From Haloarculaceae archaeon (GTDB taxonomy: Archaea; Halobacteriota; Halobacteria; Halobacteriales; Haloarculaceae), in assembly GCA_028274885.1 (NCBI GenBank), contig JAQCMX010000091.1, positions 1-16,146 on the forward strand: a stretch of 16,146 nucleotides of DNA, written 5' to 3'. Each line of letters starts with the position of its first letter. The stretch's first letter is position 1. Below the pieces are notes generated by a model. It was given only the letters and a program-made list of their open reading frames with translations, was not told the DNA's origin and ran no database searches. A program made the position numbers and the translations under genes. This document shows positions 1 through 6,190 of the stretch, one piece after another.

Positions 1-5
1 GTGGA

Positions 6-503
6 ATGTCCGAAGAGCTAGATCCCGATACAGCAACAGATGAAATCAAGCCAGAGTATAAGTATTCATTCAATTGGGACATTGATTTTTCTCTCAATAT
101 TGGTGAAGATAACAGACGGTTCTTCGAGGAGCTAGAGAACAAACGCATCATGGGGAACACGTGTCCCGAGTGCGGTGATATCTTCGTTCCGCCTCAGTCG
201 GTTTGTGTCGAGTGTTTCGTCGAAACTGACGAGTGGGTGGAGGTCGACCAGACGGCGGTCGTCGAGAGTTTCACCGCCTGCTTTTTCGAGTTCGAGAATA
301 TGCCCGAACCGCCCTACATCACGGGTGTGCTCAGAGTCGGTGACTCGGCGATCCAGATGATGCACTTCATCGAGGGCATCGAGTACGAGGACCACTACGA
401 CCTCGTCGACCAGCTCAGCAAGGGCGACAAGGTCGAGCCGGTCTGGCGGGACGAACCCGAGGGTGATATTTTCGATATCCAACACTTTGAGCCGGTCGAG
501 TGA
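6..503 (+). CDS. DUF35 zinc-ribbon / OB-fold acyl-CoA-binding protein
   Basis: This 165-residue acidic protein has the DUF35 layout. An N-terminal helix-rich stretch (about 1-48) is followed by a rubredoxin-like zinc ribbon with Cys53-x2-Cys56 and Cys67-x2-Cys70, then an OB-fold-like beta domain (about 75-155). Stand-alone DUF35 proteins are known to bind thiolase-superfamily partners and help hold CoA substrates; examples are the archaeal thiolase/HMG-CoA synthase complex, BbsA of BbsAB, and the ChsH2 C-terminal domain with Ltp2. Here it lies 87 bases upstream of two thiolase-like genes on the same strand, so I infer that it is their subunit. It has no transmembrane segment or signal peptide and should be cytosolic. 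The ATG is only 5 bases from the window edge, so its promoter and any upstream operon partner are not visible. The family call is confident; the partner assignment is inferred from context. Confidence 0.88.
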   Translation: MSEELDPDTATDEIKPEYKYSFNWDIDFSLNIGEDNRRFFEELENKRIMGNTCPECGDIFVPPQSVCVECFVETDEWVEVDQTAVVESFTACFFEFENMPEPPYITGVLRVGDSAIQMMHFIEGIEYEDHYDLVDQLSKGDKVEPVWRDEPEGDIFDIQHFEPVE

Positions 504-576
504 ACAGTATGACATCCAATACCTACAGATTCAAGCGGACACACCCAATGAAGCCAACGAACCAAACACCGAGTCC

Positions 577-581
577 GGAGG
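577..581 (+). promoter_or_regulatory. Shine-Dalgarno site of the first thiolase-like gene
   Basis: GGAGG lies 9 bases before the ATG at 591. This supports that start and translation from a shared mRNA with the upstream DUF35 gene rather than a leaderless start. Confidence 0.6.
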
Positions 582-590
582 ATCGACACG

Positions 591-1733
591 ATGTCTAAGG
601 TCGCTGTCGCAGGCTATTCAACGACGGAATTTGCAGGAGCGATAAACGAGTCAATGGACGAACTGGTCTTGCCGACGACCATGGCCGCACTCGAGGATGC
701 GGGCGTCGCCGAAGACGAGATCGACGCGGTGATATTCACCGGACAGGACACCTACGACGGCGCCGCGATCAGCGACGGTCAGAAGATCTCGACCGGGGCC
801 GCCTACGAGAAACCGAGTATGCGGATCCAGAGCGGCGGCGGTGCTGCGATCCACCAGGGGGCTGCCAAGATCCAAACCGGCAAGTTCGACGTTGTTCCGG
901 TGGTGGCGGCGGATTTCGTCACGTCGCCGGCGCGAACGATGAACTGGGCCAGTCACGAAGCGCTGTATGCCCGTCCGATCGGTCAGAACGCCGATCAGTC
1001 CTACGGATTTTTCACCACGACCCACCTGGACGAGCGCGACGTCACTGTCGAGGACCTCGCCGAAACGGCCGCCAAGAACTACGAGGCTGCCTCCCGAAAC
1101 GAAACGGCACACCGACAGGAGCCCTACTCCGCCGACGACATCCTGTCGGCCGACCCGGTCGTCGGGCCGATTACCGAACTGATGCGAGGACCCCAGCTTT
1201 CGCTCGGGGCTACGGTGTGTGTCTTGCTCAGCGAGGAGGTTGCCAAGGAACGCAACGACGACAACGTCTGGGTGACCGGCACCGGTCTCAGCAGCGACCG
1301 GTACCGCTACCGTGATATGTCAAGACGACTCAAACAAACGTCGCTGCGGAAAGCGGCGTCGAAAGCGTACGACGAGGCCGGTGTGACCGAGGACGACATC
1401 GACGTCGCCGAGATCGCCTCGTACATCCCGAGTTTCGAACTGCTGAGCTACGAGGGGCTGGACTTTTGCGAGGAGGGTAAAGCCCCGTCGCTGGTTCACG
1501 ATGGGGTGACCGGACCCGACGGATCGCTCCCGGTCAATCTCTCGGGCGGTCCGATCGCAACCAACCCGCCCAACGCCGGCGGACTCTACCAGGCAATCGC
1601 CGCTGTACAGGCGCTCAACGGCGAACTCGGAGACGTCGACGCCGACACCGCTTTGCTGGCGGACAACGACATGTATCTCGGTGAACCGGCTCGCAGTGAT
1701 GCAGTTCTCATCTTCGAGGGAGGGTCAGCATGA
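591..1733 (+). CDS. Thiolase-like protein lacking catalytic Cys (SCP-x/Ltp2-like group)
   Basis: This 380-residue protein has the thiolase fold of the lipid-transfer-protein/acetyl-CoA acetyltransferase group. It carries the family segment AAKNYEAASRN (about 161-170) and the C-terminal PVNLSGG block (about 314-320). Aligned by eye to the intact thiolase at 6191-7366, the nucleophilic Cys falls in a Gly-rich stretch (SGGG, 81-84; Gly at about 83). The His-Asp-Cys-Phe motif becomes Ala-Ser-Tyr-Ile (276-279), and the GHP histidine motif is replaced by an Asn/Pro-rich segment (about 324-328). Classical Claisen thiolysis is therefore unlikely. Cys-less thiolase homologues such as Ltp2 act as retro-aldolases together with a DUF35 partner. 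The gene follows the DUF35 gene and overlaps the next thiolase-like gene by 4 bases (ATGA), suggesting a heteromeric complex. Alternatives are an acyl-CoA-binding regulatory subunit or another acyl-CoA lyase. The fold is confident; the reaction is inferred. Confidence 0.85.
   Translation: MSKVAVAGYSTTEFAGAINESMDELVLPTTMAALEDAGVAEDEIDAVIFTGQDTYDGAAISDGQKISTGAAYEKPSMRIQSGGGAAIHQGAAKIQTGKFDVVPVVAADFVTSPARTMNWASHEALYARPIGQNADQSYGFFTTTHLDERDVTVEDLAETAAKNYEAASRNETAHRQEPYSADDILSADPVVGPITELMRGPQLSLGATVCVLLSEEVAKERNDDNVWVTGTGLSSDRYRYRDMSRRLKQTSLRKAASKAYDEAGVTEDDIDVAEIASYIPSFELLSYEGLDFCEEGKAPSLVHDGVTGPDGSLPVNLSGGPIATNPPNAGGLYQAIAAVQALNGELGDVDADTALLADNDMYLGEPARSDAVLIFEGGSA
1719..1724 (+). promoter_or_regulatory. 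Shine-Dalgarno site of the second thiolase-like gene
   Basis: GGAGGG lies inside the end of the preceding gene, 5 bases before the ATG at 1730. Together with the 4-base ATGA overlap it points to translational coupling of the two thiolase-like genes. Confidence 0.65.
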
Positions 1734-2899
1734 CACGGGACGTTGCAGCCATCGGTGTCGGCTACTCCGAACCGGACTCGTTTACCGACTACCGACTGGC
1801 CACACAGTCCAAACAGGAACAGGCCTTCAGCGCAGTCACCAACGCACTCGACCACGCGTCCATGGAGCCCGAGGACATCGACGCGACGATGTTCTGTACG
1901 GTCGATGGCTTCGAGGGCACGTACCGGGTCGAACGGACGCTGGACGTGCTCGGTATGGGCTCGGATATCCCCGTTTTCAGTGTCAACACCGGCGGGACTG
2001 CGGGTGGGAGCGGGATCAAACTCGCCTACGAGTATATCGCATCGGGTAAGTACGATGTTGCCCTCGTCTACGGTTCCCCGTCGTTTGACTCTGTGGTCGA
2101 AGCGCAGCCGGTGATGAACACGAACGCGGACCCGCTTTTCGAGCGAAACTTCGTCACGGCAATCCAGATGGGTGCACTACCCTGTTCGGGATACATGGAA
2201 ATCTCCGGAGCAACCGAGGAGGACTTCGCCAGGACGGCCGCAAAAAACTACGAGGACGCGTCCCGTAACCCCTACGCACACCGCAGGGAAGCGAAGTCGG
2301 TCGAGGAGATACTCGACTCGCCGATGGTTTGCTGGCCGCTGCGCCGCGCGATGACCTGCCCGGTTTCCTCGGGTGCAGCCGCGACAGTCATCGCAAGCGA
2401 GGAGATTGCGCGCGAGGTGCGGGACAATCCAGTCTGGGTCGACTCTGTGGACAGCATCAGTAACACGTTCCACACCGGCTACCGCAAATACGACTGGTTC
2501 CCAAAACTGGAGACCCTTTCCGACCGCGTGTACGACGACGCCGACATCACGGATCCCCGCGAGGAGTTCGACATCGTCGAGACGTTCAACCCGTATATCC
2601 CGTTCGAACTGATGGCCTACGAGGCACTTGGCTTCTGTGAGAAAGGTGAGGGCAAACACCTCATCCGCGAGGGCGTCACAGAACGCGACGGTGAGATCCC
2701 GGTCAACCCCTCCGGTGGAACTCTCGCGACGAACTCCGGGATCTGCGCGTCGCTGTCGCGCCACACCGAGATCGTCTTGCAACTCATGGGCGAGGCCGGC
2801 GACCGTCAGATCGAAGGCGATGTCGAGACGGGATTCGCACACGCCTGGGGTGCCAACCTGGGGCAGTTCCAGGAAGTCGCCATCTTTTCGTCTGACTGA
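1730..2899 (+). CDS. Second thiolase-like protein lacking catalytic Cys
   Basis: This 389-residue paralogue of the preceding protein shares the thiolase-family segment ARTAAKNYEDASRN (about 167-180) and the PVNPSGG block (about 324-330). The expected nucleophile position reads Val-Asn-Thr-Gly-Gly (85-89), so Gly88 sits where Cys would be. The His-Asp-Cys-Phe motif is replaced by Phe-Asn-Pro-Tyr (286-289), and the GHP motif by Ser-Gly-Ile-Cys (336-339). All three classical catalytic elements are thus altered, and differently from its neighbour: this copy has a Tyr at 289, the neighbour a Tyr at 278. Tyrosines are reported as catalytic in the Ltp2 aldolase, so these are candidate residues, although I could not align to Ltp2. 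The different substitutions suggest two non-equivalent subunits rather than a simple duplicate. The gene ends the plus-strand operon and is followed by a T-rich terminator. Confidence 0.85.
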   Translation: MTRDVAAIGVGYSEPDSFTDYRLATQSKQEQAFSAVTNALDHASMEPEDIDATMFCTVDGFEGTYRVERTLDVLGMGSDIPVFSVNTGGTAGGSGIKLAYEYIASGKYDVALVYGSPSFDSVVEAQPVMNTNADPLFERNFVTAIQMGALPCSGYMEISGATEEDFARTAAKNYEDASRNPYAHRREAKSVEEILDSPMVCWPLRRAMTCPVSSGAAATVIASEEIAREVRDNPVWVDSVDSISNTFHTGYRKYDWFPKLETLSDRVYDDADITDPREEFDIVETFNPYIPFELMAYEALGFCEKGEGKHLIREGVTERDGEIPVNPSGGTLATNSGICASLSRHTEIVLQLMGEAGDRQIEGDVETGFAHAWGANLGQFQEVAIFSSD

Positions 2900-2904
2900 C
2901 AAAA

Positions 2905-2914
2905 TTTTTCTTTT
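2905..2914 (+). terminator. T-tract terminator after the thiolase-like operon
   Basis: TTTTTCTTTT begins 5 bases after the stop codon at 2899. Archaeal RNA polymerase typically terminates at such T-rich tracts without needing a hairpin. Confidence 0.6.
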
Positions 2915-2933
2915 CATTCGCGCCGAGCAGTAT

Positions 2934-2939
2934 AAAAAA
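2934..2939 (-). terminator. T-tract terminator of the convergent SnoaL-like gene
   Basis: Six A residues on the plus strand read as TTTTTT on the minus strand, about 48 bases past the stop codon of the SnoaL-like gene that ends at 2987. With the tract at 2905-2914 it forms a bidirectional stop between the convergent genes. Confidence 0.45.
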
Positions 2940-2986
2940 GCGAGCTGTGGGGACGGTCCCTGTCTCCGGGCTCTCGAACGCCTCGG

Positions 2987-3466
2987 CTATTCCTGGCCGA
3001 CGAGCTCCCAGTCTGGCCAGCCGTCGTCCCCATAGTCCATCGAATAGATGAAACGCAGCCGCAGATTGTCGATGCGCCATTTCCCATCCACGCGGCGGTA
3101 CTGCTCGTCGTACTTGCCCCACCGGAACCCGCCGGTGCCGTCCGCGAACGTGATCGGGGACGTGACATACCACTTGCCACTCGCCGTGTCGCCGTCGATC
3201 GTGACCAGGGGGTTGTGGACGGCGTGGGCCGTCGATTCCAGGTTCTCGCCGACGAACTCGGTCGCGAACGCCCGGACCCCCTCGCGCCCCTCGTAGGTTC
3301 CGAGCCCCCCGTAGTCAAGCGTGCAATCCTCCGTGAACAGTTCGACGAGGCTCTCGAACTCCTGCTCGTCGATGGCATAACAGTACCGGTACCGGACCGA
3401 CTTGATCTCGACCCTGTCCTCGAACCGCGCCAGCCGAACCGCCATCTCCTCGTCTCCCCGGGTCAT
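2987..3466 (-). CDS. SnoaL/NTF2-like cyclase, dehydratase or isomerase-type protein
   Basis: This 159-residue protein is a single SnoaL-like (NTF2-fold, alpha+beta cone) domain. It has N-terminal helices (about 10-45), a VELFTED motif (41-47), paired histidines in AHAVHNP (His81, His84), and the closing strand Y-D-E-Q-Y-R-R-V-D-G-x-W (119-130). Tyr28-x4-Asp33 together with His81 or His84 resembles the Tyr/Asp/His set of bile-acid 7-alpha-dehydratase BaiE as I remember it; related folds include scytalone dehydratase, LinA and ketosteroid isomerase. The exact reaction is unknown, but a water elimination or addition, or a double-bond shift, on a CoA ester or cyclic intermediate would suit the neighbours. 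I chose the ATG at 3466 because the longer frame to 3739 would add 91 basic, low-complexity residues unlike the family; an ATG at 3445 is also possible. It is a paralogue of the gene at 3817-4275. Confidence 0.8.
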   Translation of the reverse strand: MTRGDEEMAVRLARFEDRVEIKSVRYRYCYAIDEQEFESLVELFTEDCTLDYGGLGTYEGREGVRAFATEFVGENLESTAHAVHNPLVTIDGDTASGKWYVTSPITFADGTGGFRWGKYDEQYRRVDGKWRIDNLRLRFIYSMDYGDDGWPDWELVGQE

Positions 3467-3816
3467 TGTCGGCCCCCTCGGCCGTCGATCAGTCCCACAC
3501 CCCGACCCCGTTCTGTCACCACATCCTGTGCAATCGGGGACAGATCCGCGATCGCCCCTCTTTGCTTCACGCGTCCATCCGTCACGTTCGCTTCTCGAAC
3601 CCGCATACTCCCCGTTGTAGTGAGGCCCACAAGAATCCTTGGCCCGCGGTCCGTTCTCTCCTCTTACACCTGGGACATTGCTACGTCTTTGCGGTTTGGC
3701 CGGACGGGTTGGCGTGGTTGTCTCCCGGTGGTGTTTCATACGGTCGGTTGTAACGGTTTACCGGTACTTCGCCGAGCGTTCCGGCGAATTCCGGAACTGA
3801 CTTACAACCGACCGTA
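3467..3816. other. 350-base gap between the SnoaL-like paralogues
   Basis: I see no convincing gene here. The minus strand holds a 47-codon reading frame (ATG at 3606, TGA at 3465-3463) that overlaps the SnoaL start as ATGA. It could be a leader peptide or remnant, but I do not recognise its product. The GC-rich stretch just upstream of 3466 has no TATA-like box, so the promoter of the first SnoaL gene is unclear. The distal part holds the long inverted repeat described separately. Confidence 0.5.
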
Positions 3817-3817
3817 T
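3738..3817. repeat. Perfect 16-bp inverted repeat, 80-bp palindromic element
   Basis: ATACGGTCGGTTGTAA at 3738-3753 is the exact reverse complement of 3802-3817, separated by 48 bases. The spacer contains nested shorter palindromes, including TCGCCG (3769-3774) with CGGCGA (3782-3787). The right arm ends at the last base of the TGA stop of the SnoaL-like gene (3819-3817). No clear target-site duplication flanks it, and no T-tract follows on the minus strand. It could be a MITE with terminal inverted repeats, a large mRNA 3' hairpin, or a protein-binding site. The repeat itself is certain; its nature is open. Confidence 0.8.
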
Positions 3818-4275
3818 CAACCGATCAGGACCTCGTTCGACCACCCTCCCTCGTAGGTCGTGCTGTAGTGGTAGGTCGTGACCGTCCGGTGGATCTTCCA
3901 GTCACCGTCGACACGACGGTACTGGTCGTCGTACCGCCCCTGTGCCCACAGCGCTGTGCCGTCGGTGTCGGTCAGTGCGGCCTCGAAGTACCACTCTCCC
4001 GTCGCCTCCTCACCGTCGACGTCGATGATCGGGTTGTGAAACATGTGTGCCATGAACCCGCGCTGGGACGCGACCGTTTCGATGAACCCGTCGAGTTCGT
4101 CGCGCCCCTCGAAATCGTCCAGCCCTTGCCGGGAGTACTCCAGCCGGACATCCTCGGTAAAAAGTTCCACGAGGTCGTCCCACCGTCGCCGGTCGAGATA
4201 GGAGCCGTATCGGTGTTTGAGTTCCTTGATCTTCTCTCTGGCTTCCAGTGTCGCAATCCGCGATTCGAGCGACAT
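3817..4275 (-). CDS. SnoaL/NTF2-like protein, paralogue of the adjacent gene
   Basis: This 152-residue SnoaL-like domain protein is clearly related to the product of 2987-3466. Shared features are RYxxYxD (Tyr23-x4-Asp28), a VELFTED block (36-42), AHMFHNP (His77, His80) and the closing Y-D-D-Q-Y-R-R-V-D-G-x-W segment (115-126). The equal spacing of Tyr, Asp and the His pair in both copies suggests that both are active enzymes in this fold family of dehydratases, isomerases and cyclases. They may form a heteromer or act on successive intermediates; the substrate is unknown. The start at 4275 fits a leaderless transcript, with a TATA-like box about 23-33 bases upstream. The ligase gene lies 100 bases further upstream on the same strand. 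The stop codon touches a long palindromic element. Confidence 0.82.
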   Translation of the reverse strand: MSLESRIATLEAREKIKELKHRYGSYLDRRRWDDLVELFTEDVRLEYSRQGLDDFEGRDELDGFIETVASQRGFMAHMFHNPIIDVDGEEATGEWYFEAALTDTDGTALWAQGRYDDQYRRVDGDWKIHRTVTTYHYSTTYEGGWSNEVLIG

Positions 4276-4296
4276 ACGTACTGCTAGACAACGACG

Positions 4297-4308
4297 TATT
4301 TATGTATT
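4297..4308 (-). promoter_or_regulatory. TATA-like box of the SnoaL-like gene at 3817-4275
   Basis: The minus strand reads AATACATAAATA, centred about 27 bases before the ATG at 4275. This spacing suits an archaeal TATA box and a leaderless mRNA. Confidence 0.55.
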
Positions 4309-4375
4309 CGCCAGGTCGACCCGCCGGATATCGCCCTCCCCGGTTCGTGCTCAGAACCACCCCTGGAATATGGAT

Positions 4376-6034
4376 TCAGCCTTTCGTGATCGTGACCTCG
4401 GACCGGTTCCGGTCCCATGTCCGCTCCGTGTTTCCCTGCTCTCTGAGCTTTGCTTTCTGTATCTTTTCGTTTTCTGTCTTGGGCAGCGTCTGGACGACCT
4501 CGATGTATCGGGGGATCATGAAATACGGCATCCGGTCGTCACACCACTCGATGAGTTCCGCTTCGGTGGCCGATTCCCCGTCTTTGAACGTCACGTACGC
4601 TTTCACCTCGTCCTCGCCGCCTTCCTCCTCGGCTTTGACCCCGACGACGGCACACTCCTCGACTGCGGGGTGGTCCAGAATCGGCTGTTCGACCTCGTAG
4701 GTCGAGATGTTCTCCCCGCGTCGACGGAGTGTGTCACCCATCCTGTCCACGAAGTAGAACCATCCATCCTCGTCGCGACGGAGACCATCGCCGGTGTGGA
4801 ACCAGCCGTTCCGAAGCGCATCGACCGTCTTTTCGGGCATCCCGTAGTATCCGGGTGTCATGATCCACGGGATCTTTGGTCGGATCGCGTACTCGCCCAT
4901 CGTCCCAGTATCGACCGACTGGTCGGTCTCGGGGTCGACGAGCTGGACGTCGAAGTACTGCGAAAGGAGGACGCCGGCAGCCCCCTCGGGCCGGTCGACG
5001 CCGTAGGGTGTCAACACCGGCATACAGGTCTCGGTGGTCCCGATCACCTCCGTGGTGTACTCGATGCCGTAGCGCTCCTCGAACTCCTCCTGGATACCGT
5101 AGGCTGTCGGCGCGGCGAACAGACACCGCAGATCGTTGTCGTCGTCGATCTCGCGTTCGGGCTGCTGGAAGACGAAATCCATCATCGAACCGAGGAAGTT
5201 ACACACCGTCGCTCCGGTCTCCTGGAGCCGGTCGACCCAACTGGAGGCGCTGAACCGCTCGAAAAGCGCCACTTTGGCCCCCATAATGAGCGCCGGAAAC
5301 ACCACCAGCACCTGCGCGTTCGAGTGAAAGAGTGGGTTCCCGGTCATGTAGACGTCGTCCTCGGTCAACTGAGTGATGTTGACACACTGCTCGGCGAAAA
5401 AGTACTGGTGTGCGTACGTTTTCTGGATCGCCTTCGAGGGGCCAGTCGTGCCCGACGTCATGATGATCGCGGCGATGTCGTTGAACACGATGTTGGCGTC
5501 GGGGTTGGCGTCGTTGTCGGTGAGCAGTTCGTCGTACTCGCCGAAATCGAACCGGGAGTCACGGGCCTTTTCGGACGGTTCGCCCCCGAGCAGTCGCACC
5601 GACTCCAGTGACTCGAACTCCTCTGTGACCTCGAGGATGCGTGACTCGTAGTCTGTGTGGAAGATGCCAAACTCCGCCTCGGTCAGATTTGCGACGTGGG
5701 TCAGCGTGTCGCGCTTGTAGCTCGTATTAACCGGAACCTCGACCGCGCCGATCTTGCTGAGTGCGAACCACAGATAGATATACTCGAGTGAATTCGGCAA
5801 CATCAACAGGACGTGGTCACCCTTTTTGACGCCCTGTTCGCGCAACCCGTGTGCCAGTCGGTTGACGACCCGGTTGGTCTCGGCGAAACTGACCTCCTCC
5901 TCGGTCGTTTCCCACTGCAGGAACGGCTCGTCCGGGCGCTCTGTCGCCTGGTACTCCAGGATATCCGGAAGCAGCCAGTCTTCCTGCTTTTCCCACTGCA
6001 GTTTGTAGTCCGCGTAGTCTTGATACGTCTTCAT
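4376..6034 (-). CDS. AMP-forming acyl-CoA ligase (ANL superfamily)
   Basis: This 552-residue protein has the full adenylate-forming set. The P-loop MTSGTTGPSK is at about 192-201, followed by the A5 motif GTTET, the TGDG motif with its ribose-binding Asp, the hinge region DRMGDTLRRRGENIS, and the C-terminal PKTENEKIQK with the adenylation lysine. It should convert a carboxylic acid, ATP and CoA to an acyl-CoA, AMP and pyrophosphate in the cytosol, the entry step of the pathway encoded around it. The general look is of FadD/CaiC-type medium-chain or carnitine-like ligases; specificity cannot be read by eye. I chose the ATG at 6034 because a TATA-like box lies about 30 bases upstream; a GTG five codons earlier is the alternative. 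It is divergent from the thiolase at 6191, with 156 bases between them, and both probably answer to the same signal. Confidence 0.92.
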   Translation of the reverse strand: MKTYQDYADYKLQWEKQEDWLLPDILEYQATERPDEPFLQWETTEEEVSFAETNRVVNRLAHGLREQGVKKGDHVLLMLPNSLEYIYLWFALSKIGAVEVPVNTSYKRDTLTHVANLTEAEFGIFHTDYESRILEVTEEFESLESVRLLGGEPSEKARDSRFDFGEYDELLTDNDANPDANIVFNDIAAIIMTSGTTGPSKAIQKTYAHQYFFAEQCVNITQLTEDDVYMTGNPLFHSNAQVLVVFPALIMGAKVALFERFSASSWVDRLQETGATVCNFLGSMMDFVFQQPEREIDDDNDLRCLFAAPTAYGIQEEFEERYGIEYTTEVIGTTETCMPVLTPYGVDRPEGAAGVLLSQYFDVQLVDPETDQSVDTGTMGEYAIRPKIPWIMTPGYYGMPEKTVDALRNGWFHTGDGLRRDEDGWFYFVDRMGDTLRRRGENISTYEVEQPILDHPAVEECAVVGVKAEEEGGEDEVKAYVTFKDGESATEAELIEWCDDRMPYFMIPRYIEVVQTLPKTENEKIQKAKLREQGNTERTWDRNRSEVTITKG

Positions 6035-6059
6035 TCTGCATGTAAGCACAGAGGGCTGG

Positions 6060-6069
6060 TATTAATATT
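6060..6069 (-). promoter_or_regulatory. TATA-like box of the acyl-CoA ligase gene
   Basis: The minus strand reads AATATTAATA, centred about 30 bases before the ATG at 6034, so the transcript should be leaderless or nearly so. Confidence 0.6.
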
Positions 6070-6160
6070 CACCGCTATTTCAGACGGGACGATCCGCCGA
6101 TGCCGCCGTCCCGGCAGCCGGCTGCTGGTTTGTGGGGGCTTTCAGGCGGACAGCCAGGGA

Positions 6161-6169
6161 TTAATATAC
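6161..6169 (+). promoter_or_regulatory. TATA-like box of the thiolase gene
   Basis: TTAATATAC is centred 26 bases before the ATG at 6191, implying a leaderless mRNA. A GGAGGG at 6184-6189 sits only one base before the ATG, too close to serve as a ribosome-binding site. Confidence 0.6.
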
Positions 6170-6190
6170 TTCTGCTGTGAACAGGAGGGT

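Noticed and set aside
591..2899. The thiolase-like pair as ordinary beta-ketothiolases
   Set aside because: Both lack the nucleophilic Cys and the GHP motif that an ordinary thiolase needs.
2177..2917. Minus-strand open frame (246 codons) opposite the second thiolase-like gene
   Set aside because: It is a shadow of a well-supported gene, and no domain is visible.
3467..3739. N-terminal extension of the first SnoaL-like gene to 250 residues
   Set aside because: The added 91 residues are basic and low-complexity, unlike haloarchaeal proteins, and the family starts near the ATG at 3466.
4217..5611. Long plus-strand open frame (464 codons) opposite the acyl-CoA ligase
   Set aside because: It is antisense to a gene with complete ANL motifs, has no recognisable domain, and is expected from the codon bias of GC-rich haloarchaeal genes.
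5813..6190. N-terminal extension of the intact thiolase by 126 residues
   Set aside because: It overlaps the ligase gene antisense, lacks thiolase features, and a good TATA-like box points to the ATG at 6191.
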